In this document: positions 9,018 through 16,879 of the stretch, in pieces
Layout of the letters: each line of letters opens with the position of its first letter
How positions within the stretch are numbered: position 1 is the first letter of the stretch
Source of the DNA: SVFI01 sp045643145
GTDB lineage: Bacteria > Bacillota > Clostridia > Lachnospirales > Lachnospiraceae
Direction of reading: 5' to 3'
Length of the DNA: 64,000 nucleotides
Assembly (NCBI GenBank): GCA_045643145.1
Contig: JAZUKG010000232.1
Span: 1 to 64,000 of the forward strand
Notes under the pieces: model-generated
The model's database searches: none
What the model was told of the DNA's origin: nothing
What the model saw: the letters and a program-made list of their open reading frames with translations, nothing else
Translations under genes and position numbers: made by a program

Positions 9018-10436
9018 TTAAATATCTTTACCGTTCCAACAGTAAGTACATAAGTTTTCAGGATCGATTCCGACTGCATCTAACATATCGTCTAAACGAT
9101 TGTACTGTAAGGTAGTGAAGTTCAGTTCCTTGCGGATTTCTTCTACCATCTGTGCATATTTTTCGCTGTCAGGATCTGCATATACCTGAAGTACTTCATC
9201 ACTTACATCCTGAGCGCCTTCTAATCTGGCAATGACTCTTCTGGTAATCAAGTCCATTTCAGAAGATGAACGAGAGAAGTTAAGGAATTTACATCCGTAA
9301 ATCAGCGGCGGACAAGCCGGTCTGATATGTACTTCTTTTGCACCACTCTTGTATAAGAACTCTGTGGTTTCACGAAGCTGTGTTCCACGTACAATAGAGT
9401 CGTCAATCAATAATAAACTCTTGTCTTTGATCAAATCATGAACTGCAATCATTTTCATCTTTGCAATCATGTTTCTCTTTTCCTGAACAGTTGGCATAAA
9501 GGAACGTGGCCAGGTTGGAGTGTACTTGATAAATGGTCTGGAGAACGGAATTCCTGATTCATTGGAATATCCTACTGCATGAGCAGTTCCTGAGTCAGGT
9601 ACACCGGCTACGATATCCGGTTTTACGTTATCTCTCTTTGCCATGTTCTTACCACAGTTATAACGCATCTTTTCTACGCTGATGCCTTCATAAGAACTTG
9701 ACGGATATCCGTAATAAATCCACAGGAAGGTACAAATCTTCATCTTTTTGCCCGGAGCCATCAAGGTTTTTACACCCTTTTCGTCCATGACAACGATTTC
9801 ACCAGGTCCCAATTCTCTGACAAATTCATATCCTAAATTCTGGAATGCAAAGGATTCAAAAGATAAACAGTATGCTTCATCTTCCTTCTTTCCAACTACG
9901 AGAGGAGTTCTTCCGTATTTATCTCTGGCTGCATAAATTCCCTTTGGTGTTAATACCATCAGAGTTAATGAACCTTCGATTAATTCGAGCGCATAATGAA
10001 TACCATCAATTAAGTTTTCCTTCTGATTGATGATTGCTGCTACAAGCTCTGTCGGGTTGATATCCCCACCACTCATTTCCAGGAAATGTGAATGGTTATT
10101 TAAAAAGATCTTTTCTACAATTTCATCTGTGTTATTAATTTTGCTGACTGTTGTAATCGCAAAAGTACCATGATGAGAACGTACAATCAAAGGCTGTGGT
10201 TCATAATCAGAAATACATCCGATTGAATACTTACCTTTCATCTTTTGCATATCTTTATCAAATTTGGTACGGAAAGGAGCATTTTCAATGTTATGAATGG
10301 CTCTGTCAAAGCCTTTTTCATCATCATATGAAGCCATTCCTCCACGTCTGGTACCAAGATGAGAATGATAATCGGTTCCAAAAAACAAATCAAATAAACT
10401 ATCTTCTTTTGAAGCTACACCAAATATTCCGCCCAT
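9018..10436 (-). CDS. PurF-like amidophosphoribosyltransferase homologue lacking the glutaminase nucleophile
   Basis: The C-terminal half carries the PRPP-binding loop LLLIDDSIVRGTQ and cysteines in the positions of the B. subtilis PurF Fe-S ligands (ICTFLW, YGCKF, LCTYC). The N-terminal Ntn domain is recognisable (GTRRGG, ARDKYGRTPLV) but starts MGGIFGV, with Gly where PurF has the catalytic Cys. The usual HVRYPT and HNGN glutamine-site motifs are absent (CISDYEP and TVSKINN instead). The start at 10436 is preferred because GGAGG lies 7-8 nt upstream; a longer frame to 10457 would contain that site. It may use ammonia or another amine, or be regulatory. It has its own promoter and is unlikely to be the main PurF. 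Confidence 0.8.
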   Translation of the reverse strand: MGGIFGVASKEDSLFDLFFGTDYHSHLGTRRGGMASYDDEKGFDRAIHNIENAPFRTKFDKDMQKMKGKYSIGCISDYEPQPLIVRSHHGTFAITTVSKINNTDEIVEKIFLNNHSHFLEMSGGDINPTELVAAIINQKENLIDGIHYALELIEGSLTLMVLTPKGIYAARDKYGRTPLVVGKKEDEAYCLSFESFAFQNLGYEFVRELGPGEIVVMDEKGVKTLMAPGKKMKICTFLWIYYGYPSSSYEGISVEKMRYNCGKNMAKRDNVKPDIVAGVPDSGTAHAVGYSNESGIPFSRPFIKYTPTWPRSFMPTVQEKRNMIAKMKMIAVHDLIKDKSLLLIDDSIVRGTQLRETTEFLYKSGAKEVHIRPACPPLIYGCKFLNFSRSSSEMDLITRRVIARLEGAQDVSDEVLQVYADPDSEKYAQMVEEIRKELNFTTLQYNRLDDMLDAVGIDPENLCTYCWNGKDI

Positions 10437-10470
10437 TTCTTCATCCTCCGATTGCATATCTTTTTATCGA

Positions 10471-10494
10471 TTTTCTTTAGTCTGCTAAAGAAAA
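10471..10494. repeat. 10-bp perfect inverted repeat in PurF-like leader
   Basis: TTTTCTTTAG and CTAAAGAAAA are separated by 4 nt. The repeat lies just downstream of the predicted transcription start and 35 nt upstream of the start codon. No T run follows on the sense strand, so an operator or leader hairpin is more likely than a terminator. Confidence 0.6.
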
Positions 10495-10506
10495 AAACCA
10501 ATTCAA

Positions 10507-10535
10507 ATAGTAACACAAATAAAATCGACAAACAA
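10507..10535 (-). promoter_or_regulatory. Sigma-A promoter of the PurF-like gene
   Basis: On the minus strand TTGTTT, a 17-nt spacer and TACTAT form a good housekeeping promoter. It indicates that the PurF-like gene can be expressed independently of trmL upstream. Confidence 0.65.
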
Positions 10536-10563
10536 GATACTTCTATTATTTTTTCTTAAAATA

Positions 10564-11061
10564 TTATTCACTCTTCCAGGTCAGTCTGTGAAGCTCTCCG
10601 TATTTTTCCAGTGAAGAAAAATCATTCTGGCGAAGCGCCTCATATAAAACTACTGCGACTGAATTTGACAAATTGAGAGATCGAATCTGACTCAGCATCG
10701 GAATACGAACACAGGTATCTTCATAATCCACGAGGATTTCTTCCGGAATTCCTGCACTTTCTTTTCCAAACATAATATAGTCATCTTCGCCAAAGGTCAC
10801 ATCCGAATAGGAATGCTTTGCCTTGGTTGTTGCCATCCAAATCTTTGCATTTGGATTTTTTGCCTTGAAATCTTCAAAGTCCAAATAGGTATGAAGTTCC
10901 AGCTTATCCCAGTAGTCAAGACCTGCTCGTTTGATTTCCTTTTCACCCAGACGAAATCCCAAAGGCTCGATTAAGTGAAGCGGTGTTCCTGTTGCGACAC
11001 AGGTTCTTCCTATATTTCCTGTATTTGCCGGTATTTCCGGCTCATGTAATACGATATGCAT
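10564..11061 (-). CDS. trmL: tRNA (cytidine/uridine-34 2'-O)-methyltransferase TrmL
   Basis: A short single-domain SPOUT methyltransferase (165 residues) of the TrmL/CspR type. It has the N-terminal signature PEIPANTGNIGRTC, and the C-terminal knot motifs MFGKESAGIP and IPMLSQIRSLNLSNS that bind SAM. TrmL methylates the ribose of the wobble base of tRNA-Leu isoacceptors in E. coli. The gene lies 23 nt downstream of an aminotransferase gene and is probably the last cistron of that operon. Length and motifs match the family fully. Confidence 0.93.
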   Translation of the reverse strand: MHIVLHEPEIPANTGNIGRTCVATGTPLHLIEPLGFRLGEKEIKRAGLDYWDKLELHTYLDFEDFKAKNPNAKIWMATTKAKHSYSDVTFGEDDYIMFGKESAGIPEEILVDYEDTCVRIPMLSQIRSLNLSNSVAVVLYEALRQNDFSSLEKYGELHRLTWKSE

Positions 11062-11084
11062 TTTTCGTCCTCTTTACATGCAAT

Positions 11085-12257
11085 TTATTTCTGTCTAAGC
11101 GATTCTACAAACAGCTTTAATCTTCCGATCGCTTCCTTTAAGTCTGCCATAGAATATGCATAAGAAATTCGAAGGAAGCCTTCCCCGCTGTCACCAAAGG
11201 CGGTTCCCGGTACGACAGCAACCTTGTGCCCCTGCAAAAAGCGTGTTGCAAATTCTTCACTGGTCATACCAAATTCCTTGATACATGGGAAGATATAAAA
11301 TGCACCAAACGGTTCAAAGCAGTCAAGTCCCATTTCCTTGAAGGAATGTACCAGGAATCTTCTTCTCTGATTGTATGCTTCGCACATTTCTCTGACATCT
11401 TCATCACCATTCTTTAATGCCTCTACTGCCGCATACTGACTGGTAGTCGGTGCACACATAATAGCAAACTGATGAATTTTGGTCATCTGCTGAATAATGG
11501 CAGCAGGTCCGCAGGCATAACCCAGTCTCCATCCTGTCATAGCAAAAGCTTTTGAAAAACCGTTAATCAAAATGGTTCTTTCCCTCATGCCTTCAATATT
11601 GGTGATAGAAACATGCTCATCCTTGTAAGTAAGCTCTGAATAAATTTCATCAGATAAGATGAATAAATCATGCTTTTCTACTACCTTTGCGATTGCTTCT
11701 AAATCTTCCTTTTCCATAATGGCACCGGTTGGGTTGTTAGGAAATGGAAGTACTAAAATTTTACTCTTTGGAGTAATGGCAGCTTCTAATTCCTCTGCTG
11801 TTAAACGGAATTCATTTTCTGCCTTTAAGTCAATGATTACCGGCTTTGCACCTGCTAAAATAGCACATGGTTCATAACTTACATAGCTTGGCTGAGGAAT
11901 AAGTACTTCTTCTCCCTCGCCCGGGTTAATCATTGCACGAAGTGCGATATCAATACCTTCTGATCCGCCGACAGTAATGATAACCTCTGATAACGGCTCA
12001 TACTGCACATGAATCTTGCGGTTTAAATACTTACAAATCTCTTCTCTCAGTTCCTTCAGTCCTGAGTTAGAGGTGTAGAAGGTACGTCCCTTTTCTAAAG
12101 AGTAAATACCTTCGTCACGAATATGCCATGGTGTATCAAAATCCGGTTCACCTACACCAAGGGAAATTGCATCCGGCATTTCTGCTACTAAATCAAAAAA
12201 TTTACGAATTCCGGATGGTTTTAATTCTACTACCTGTCTAGCTAATGGGTCTCTCAT
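11085..12257 (-). CDS. PLP-dependent class I aminotransferase
   Basis: A fold-type I aminotransferase of 390 residues with the PLP lysine in GFSKAFAMTGWRLGY (Lys236), the Asn/Pro motif FPNNPTG (about 172-178) and DEIYSEL. It resembles PatA and aspartate/aromatic aminotransferases of subgroup I-gamma; the amino donor cannot be read from the sequence. Its ATG overlaps the stop of an upstream Lrp-family regulator by 4 nt (ATGA), so the two are translationally coupled and the regulator probably responds to an amino acid handled by this enzyme. Confidence 0.9.
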   Translation of the reverse strand: MRDPLARQVVELKPSGIRKFFDLVAEMPDAISLGVGEPDFDTPWHIRDEGIYSLEKGRTFYTSNSGLKELREEICKYLNRKIHVQYEPLSEVIITVGGSEGIDIALRAMINPGEGEEVLIPQPSYVSYEPCAILAGAKPVIIDLKAENEFRLTAEELEAAITPKSKILVLPFPNNPTGAIMEKEDLEAIAKVVEKHDLFILSDEIYSELTYKDEHVSITNIEGMRERTILINGFSKAFAMTGWRLGYACGPAAIIQQMTKIHQFAIMCAPTTSQYAAVEALKNGDEDVREMCEAYNQRRRFLVHSFKEMGLDCFEPFGAFYIFPCIKEFGMTSEEFATRFLQGHKVAVVPGTAFGDSGEGFLRISYAYSMADLKEAIGRLKLFVESLRQK

Positions 12258-12736
12258 GGGGTAATTTTCATCCTTTCATCCGATAATTTCTGGTTCAAAA
12301 TTGTACCGTGGTCTTTGTATTTCTTTAAAATGAAATGTGTTGCTGTACTAAGAACAGAATCCAGTGTAGATAATTTATCTGATACAAAGCTGGAAACTTC
12401 CTTTAAAGAACGTCCTTCCAAAGATACCAATAAATCATATCCGCCTGAAATAAGATATACAGAATTTACTTCCGGATACTTATAAATTCTTTCAGCGATG
12501 TTATCAAATCCCTGTCCTCTCTGAGGTGTTACTCTGACTTCGATCAGGGCTGAAACCTTTTCAATAGAAGTCTTTTCCCAGTCGATTAAAGTATGATATC
12601 CGCAGATTACACCTTCTTCTTCGAGTTTCTTTAATTCATTTGCTACATCAATTTCTGCTTCGCCCATAATGATGGCCAGCTCTTTGATGTCGATTCGGCT
12701 ATTTTTTTCAACAATGGCTAATAATCTTTCTCTCAC
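12254..12736 (-). CDS. Lrp/AsnC-family transcriptional regulator
   Basis: A 160-residue feast/famine regulator: an N-terminal winged helix-turn-helix (about 1-60; IDIKELAIIMGEAEIDV) and a C-terminal RAM ligand-binding ferredoxin-like domain (about 75-150; VYLISGGYDLLVSLEG). Translation starts at GTG with a GGAGATCAAAAAG Shine-Dalgarno region. It is coupled to the aminotransferase gene downstream, and the AIR-synthase-like gene ends 14 nt upstream. Family members bind amino acids and often control adjacent genes. Confidence 0.92.
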   Translation of the reverse strand: MRERLLAIVEKNSRIDIKELAIIMGEAEIDVANELKKLEEEGVICGYHTLIDWEKTSIEKVSALIEVRVTPQRGQGFDNIAERIYKYPEVNSVYLISGGYDLLVSLEGRSLKEVSSFVSDKLSTLDSVLSTATHFILKKYKDHGTILNQKLSDERMKITP

Positions 12737-12750
12737 CTTTTTGATCTCCT

Positions 12751-13707
12751 TTACTCTTTTATAATCTCACGAATTTGATCCGGCTTTGGTAAGTCCAAAT
12801 ATCGAATCTCCTCGTCATTTACTATCACCTTATCATTGCTGTCTGTCAGCTTACCAATGACTGCTGCAGGAATGTCCATGGACAAAAGCTCTTCTGTCAA
12901 AGCCTCTCCGTCCTCGACTGCCAACAGCAAACTGCCTGTAGATAAAAGCTCATACGGATTGATCTGTAAATAATTACAAATCTCCACAACGCTTTGCTTC
13001 ATTGGTATTTTTTTGATATCAATTGTAAGTCCGGTACCTGCTAGTTTTGACAGTTCCCAAAGAGAAGCAAAAATGCCGCCCTCGCGGATATCTGTCATAA
13101 GGCCTGCGCCGGACTTTATGGCGGTGGCAGCCTCAGGTAATATGGACAAGTATTTTTCAAATCCCTTCACCTCTTCTATGAGAGCCTTTGGGAATCTTTC
13201 TCTTAGCATATCTTCCTTTTTGGAAGCAATCAGGCTCGCACCCTCCATACCGATGTATTTGGTTACTACGATGTCATAACCTACCGGGCTTTTCTTTTCC
13301 TTTGGAGCGGAAACCGGATTTTTCTCGCCTGTCACCATCACAGATATCACCGGACATTTTACTGACTCACTGATCTCCGTATGGCCCGATACGATGGTAA
13401 CTCCGAGCTCGTTACAAATCGAAACTGCTTCCTCCATCATATTCGAAAGCTTTATTTCTCTGGTTCTTTCTGCCAGGGTAATCGCAATGGATACGGTCCC
13501 GGGCGTCGCTCCCTTGGCATATAAATCATTAAAGCCTGCATATAAAGTATGCCTCATCAGAAGCGTTTCTGCAACAGGTAAAGACATAGTTTGACACGCA
13601 AAAAGGGCGCAGTCTAACTCTGCGCCTTTTGTTATCCTTTGGTTCTCTTTCACATGCTTATGAATCGAACGATTATATACATTTTCTGATACTTTACCTG
13701 GTTTCAA
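12751..13707 (-). CDS. AIR synthase (PurM/HypE-like) family protein
   Basis: A 318-residue protein with the PurM/HypE/SelD two-domain architecture. The PurM-like dimer and ATP-binding signature is visible as FNDLYAKGATPGTVSIAI, and the strand after it as VTIVSGHTEIS. It is not PurM itself, since conserved PurM substrate motifs are missing; it belongs to the AIR synthase related group of unknown substrate. The start is TTG with AGGTGA 7 nt upstream. It begins the operon with lrp, aminotransferase and trmL. A link to the PurF-like protein downstream of that operon is suggestive but unproven. Confidence 0.82.
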   Translation of the reverse strand: MKPGKVSENVYNRSIHKHVKENQRITKGAELDCALFACQTMSLPVAETLLMRHTLYAGFNDLYAKGATPGTVSIAITLAERTREIKLSNMMEEAVSICNELGVTIVSGHTEISESVKCPVISVMVTGEKNPVSAPKEKKSPVGYDIVVTKYIGMEGASLIASKKEDMLRERFPKALIEEVKGFEKYLSILPEAATAIKSGAGLMTDIREGGIFASLWELSKLAGTGLTIDIKKIPMKQSVVEICNYLQINPYELLSTGSLLLAVEDGEALTEELLSMDIPAAVIGKLTDSNDKVIVNDEEIRYLDLPKPDQIREIIKE

Positions 13708-13743
13708 TGTCTTTCACCTGACTATATCATGATTTTGTAAAGA

Positions 13744-15318
13744 TTATTCAGCGGCTGCGGCTGCTTCCTGCTGCTGGCGAAGTGCCTCTTCCTGAGCTGC
13801 CTGCTGCTGACGGATTGCTTCCTCCTGGGCCTGCTGTGCTGCGAGTGCTGCGGCGGCTGCAGGATCGTTGTAAGTACCTGCATTGATGGCTGCTGCGGTT
13901 GCACGGCACTGATCAATACTTCCGGTTGCAATGGCTGCACCGATTGCGGCTGCGGCTGCACCGTTTCCGGTTGCAGTACCGACTGCTGCTGTTCTAGGTA
14001 CGGCAGAATAACGGCTCTTGTTTACCTGAGTTCTGCTTTCTTCTTTTCCGTCTACGGTTACAATCTTCCAAAGCTCAGCTACATATCCTGTATGTGCTGA
14101 CTGAACGCTGACATAACCTGCCGGTTTTGAAGAATCTCCTACGACCTTTTCGCCCGGAGCATCTATTTTTTCGATCACCTTGCTTTCATAAGAAACCTTA
14201 CGATTCGAAGGTCTGGTTTCCTGTCCGTAAATTGTGAAGCATAGATGCTTATCACTGGTAGTATATCCTTCAATATAAATAGGACAATCTAAATTGTTGG
14301 TAAACTTAAAGTCCTTGGCAGTTCCACTGATTGCGGCATCTGCAGACGGATCTACATAGTTAACAATCATAGAATGGTTTGAACGCTCTGTTACTTCAAG
14401 CTCTGCCAATAATACGGCATTGTAAAGTGTAGTAGAAACCTGGCAAATACCACCGCCTAATGATTCTACAACCAAACCGTTGGCATAAGAACCTGCCATA
14501 TAATATCCGTTGGCCTCAGTAAAAGGACTAACAGTATTGTACATAGAGAAGGAATCACCCGGGAACAATAAAGTTCCGTTTACCTTGCTGGCACCATTCT
14601 TTACGTTACCGCTTCGATTGGTTCCTGATGAAGAATAGCTGGTTGTAAAGGTTCCGAGTACGTCCTTAATTTTAGAAAGCTCTTCTTTGCTTCCTCTCGG
14701 TTCAACCACATCTGCTACCGCTTCTAAAGTAACCTGGTCTTCCTGATTCCAGTTCTGGTTCATATATTCACTGATTACCTGTGCTGATTTTTCTGCATTG
14801 ATTGCTACACCGGTCTGTCCGCCTTCAATGATAAACTCACCGTTTTCTCTTCTCAGACTTCCGTCGGTTGCTTCTACATTATATTCCATGCAGTTATTCT
14901 GCACACAGTTTTTAATCATGTTGTCATCAAAACTGATTTCGAGCGGGAATACCTCGTTTTCATGCTCGAGGTCCTTGAGCGCTTTATATCTTTGAACGAT
15001 ATTTCCGGCTTTTCCGAGCTCTCCGGCTTCATCTACTACATGACTGTTGGCCCATTTGATACCAAAATCGCCTGCAGTAAAAGTTGCCTTGTTATCATTC
15101 TGGCAGTCTAAAATAATCTGCTTACTTTTCAGTCCCTGAATATATTCATTGACTGCTGCCTCTGCTTCTAAAGTAGTCATACCCGAAACATCAATGTCTC
15201 CGATATACACACCTTTTTCAATTGTGTGAAAGGTTCCTGCTGCCTGAGCATTTGTACCCATAAGGCCCATTGTCAGACCCAAAGCCATTAATGCTGCTAC
15301 TACTTTCAACTTTTTCAT
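13744..15318 (-). CDS. Secreted VanW-family peptidoglycan-binding-like protein
   Basis: A signal peptide (about 1-26, ending TNAQAAG) is followed by a YoaR-type region (about 35-220) and a VanW domain (about 225-345) containing FPGDSFSMYNTVSPF and ESLGGGICQVSTTLYN. A G5-like beta segment follows (about 375-435). The tail from about 440 is low complexity, rich in Ala and Gln, and ends in Glu. VanW proteins are envelope-associated and some are linked to glycopeptide resistance, but no direct activity is established. A gene for a 35-residue membrane peptide ends 26 nt upstream, so the two are likely co-expressed. The Ala/Gln tail resembles a wall-spanning or coiled segment. Confidence 0.88.
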   Translation of the reverse strand: MKKLKVVAALMALGLTMGLMGTNAQAAGTFHTIEKGVYIGDIDVSGMTTLEAEAAVNEYIQGLKSKQIILDCQNDNKATFTAGDFGIKWANSHVVDEAGELGKAGNIVQRYKALKDLEHENEVFPLEISFDDNMIKNCVQNNCMEYNVEATDGSLRRENGEFIIEGGQTGVAINAEKSAQVISEYMNQNWNQEDQVTLEAVADVVEPRGSKEELSKIKDVLGTFTTSYSSSGTNRSGNVKNGASKVNGTLLFPGDSFSMYNTVSPFTEANGYYMAGSYANGLVVESLGGGICQVSTTLYNAVLLAELEVTERSNHSMIVNYVDPSADAAISGTAKDFKFTNNLDCPIYIEGYTTSDKHLCFTIYGQETRPSNRKVSYESKVIEKIDAPGEKVVGDSSKPAGYVSVQSAHTGYVAELWKIVTVDGKEESRTQVNKSRYSAVPRTAAVGTATGNGAAAAAIGAAIATGSIDQCRATAAAINAGTYNDPAAAAALAAQQAQEEAIRQQQAAQEEALRQQQEAAAAAE

Positions 15319-15344
15319 GTTCTCTTCCTCTCCAAGATCCCCTA

Positions 15345-15452
15345 TTAGAAAATTCCGATTGCTGAAAGGGCTAACGGAATTACCATTGCAAGGACCAAAA
15401 CAACTGCTATTACAGTTGCAATGACACGTCTTAATTTGTTATTATTAAACAT
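15345..15452 (-). CDS. 35-residue single-pass membrane protein
   Basis: A short open frame begins MFNNNKLRRVIATV, continues as a hydrophobic helix of about 22 residues (IATVIAVVLVLAMVIPLAL) and ends AIGIF. AGGGGTG precedes the ATG at proper spacing. A positive N-terminus and hydrophobic C-terminal anchor suggest insertion with the basic end inside. The size and charge pattern resemble Prli42-type mini-proteins that tether the stressosome in other Firmicutes, but the similarity is only general. It stops 26 nt before the VanW gene on the same strand. It is conserved-looking, not a shadow of another gene. Confidence 0.65.
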   Translation of the reverse strand: MFNNNKLRRVIATVIAVVLVLAMVIPLALSAIGIF

Positions 15453-15496
15453 AGTTATTCACCCCTACGACTTCTATTACTGAAAGGATATTATAT

Positions 15497-16129
15497 ATGA
15501 AGTTCCCTATTTTTGCAAGTTTTATCGTGTTTGTTCTATGGCTTACCTACGAACTTCGCAAAACCAAAATAAAATCGGACGAAGCCGAAGAATCCTTTTG
15601 GGATAAGGAACAAAAGGCCAATCATGTTCGCAAAAAAAGTCTGGAGGATTTGCCTTATGTCCGCTTTGACTTTACGCTCCTGCCCGATGCCGAATCTATT
15701 CGTTCTGTTTCTTTAGAAGGCAAAGAAGAAATCCGGGAAAATGCACTCGCTTCCCTGGAAGCTCTCATGGCTCTTCAAAACGAAAAAATACTGAATCTGA
15801 ACGGCATCTCAAACACTGATGTCAAACTCACCTACGGAACCGCAAACCTGGCTATCCTAACGGAATATGATTTAAACTTTGAGACCTTTTCCAAGCATAT
15901 CTACCTGTTGGCAAATGCCTTGGATCAGCTCAATCTCTCAGACAAAGCACTGACTATATTAGAAGAAACTCTCTATACCGGTACAGATGTCAGCGGTCAT
16001 TACAAGCTTTTGGCCAATCTGTATAAACGAAAAGGGCAATCCGAGAAAATTGCCAAATTAAGACAACAGGCCGAAACCTTAACAGGCTTATCCAAAAAAT
16101 CAATTCTGAATTATTTGGATACTTTATAA
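15497..16129 (+). CDS. Membrane-anchored TPR-like protein of unknown function
   Basis: 210 residues. An N-terminal hydrophobic anchor (about 3-17) is followed by a charged segment and helical repeats (about 120-205) whose spacing resembles tetratricopeptide repeats (LANALDQLNLSDKALTILEE; YKLLANLYKRKGQSEKIAKL). AAAGGA precedes the ATG. It is convergent with the exonuclease gene and overlaps its end by 6 nt. No catalytic motif is visible. A protein-interaction role on the cytoplasmic face or outside the membrane is inferred from the repeats only. Confidence 0.7.
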   Translation: MKFPIFASFIVFVLWLTYELRKTKIKSDEAEESFWDKEQKANHVRKKSLEDLPYVRFDFTLLPDAESIRSVSLEGKEEIRENALASLEALMALQNEKILNLNGISNTDVKLTYGTANLAILTEYDLNFETFSKHIYLLANALDQLNLSDKALTILEETLYTGTDVSGHYKLLANLYKRKGQSEKIAKLRQQAETLTGLSKKSILNYLDTL

Positions 16130-16849
16130 GGAAATTTTTCCTGCATAATCTCTTTTGATTTCATCTACATATCGGCTGGCTTCGTTTTTGGTCAGCTTTG
16201 TCAAATCATAAGGGCATTCCAACTGATACAGCGCTAAAAGCTTTTCTATCTGTTCAATCTGCTTTTTCATAATCGGGACTTCTCTTTTTACCTGATAATG
16301 AAGCTCTACAGACTGAAAAGCCTCCGGTTTTTGATCATAAAACCTTTTTTTCAGCTCCAGATACAAAGCAAAGGTAGCCCGGGCATCCTCTACTGCCCTG
16401 TGCGCTTTCATCGGAATATCAAAATACTCACAAAGAGCCGAAAGGCTCTTTTTTTGATCTGCCGGTAAAAAGCTTCTGGCAATCTTGAGAGTATCGACTC
16501 CCCTTCGTTCAAAGACGCATCCCTTGGGACTGGCAGATAATACTGCCCTTTTTAGGAAAGCGTAATCATGAATAATATGATGACCCATGATGATATCTTC
16601 CTGGCAAAACTCCAAAAAGTCGTCCTTGATTTGTCCAAAATCCTTTTCACCCTTTAACATATCGTCAGTAATACCTGTTAACTTAACGGTATTCGGACTT
16701 AATAATCTGCCGGGACAAATCATTTGATGATATTCATCCACGATTTCATCGCCTCTTATTTTAATGGCTCCGATTTCTATAATTTTATCTGTCTTTGTAT
16801 TAAGACCTGTCATTTCCAGGTCCAGTACAATTCCTTCAAACTGTTCCAA
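16124..16849 (-). CDS. DnaQ/PolC-type 3'-5' exonuclease
   Basis: DEDDh exonuclease: ExoI LDLEMTGLN (Asp and Glu), ExoII HHIIHDYAFLKRA (Asp), ExoIII HRAVEDARAT (His and Asp). All five catalytic residues are present in the first about 175 residues. The C-terminal 65 residues are helical and charged with no known domain. Translation starts at TTG with AGGGA upstream; no alternative ATG fits. It is a stand-alone domain, so it may act in repair or RNA trimming rather than as a polymerase proofreader. Confidence 0.88.
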   Translation of the reverse strand: MEQFEGIVLDLEMTGLNTKTDKIIEIGAIKIRGDEIVDEYHQMICPGRLLSPNTVKLTGITDDMLKGEKDFGQIKDDFLEFCQEDIIMGHHIIHDYAFLKRAVLSASPKGCVFERRGVDTLKIARSFLPADQKKSLSALCEYFDIPMKAHRAVEDARATFALYLELKKRFYDQKPEAFQSVELHYQVKREVPIMKKQIEQIEKLLALYQLECPYDLTKLTKNEASRYVDEIKRDYAGKISL

Positions 16850-16879
16850 TGTAATTCCCTTTCATTTAGGTACAGATTT

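Noticed and set aside
10437..10563. Purine riboswitch before the PurF-like gene
   Set aside because: The leader after the promoter is too short (about 65 nt), and has only a simple inverted repeat with no three-way junction.
13744..13985. Trinucleotide repeats suggesting a tandem repeat array
   Set aside because: They encode the Ala/Gln tail of the VanW protein and keep codon periodicity, so they are part of that gene.
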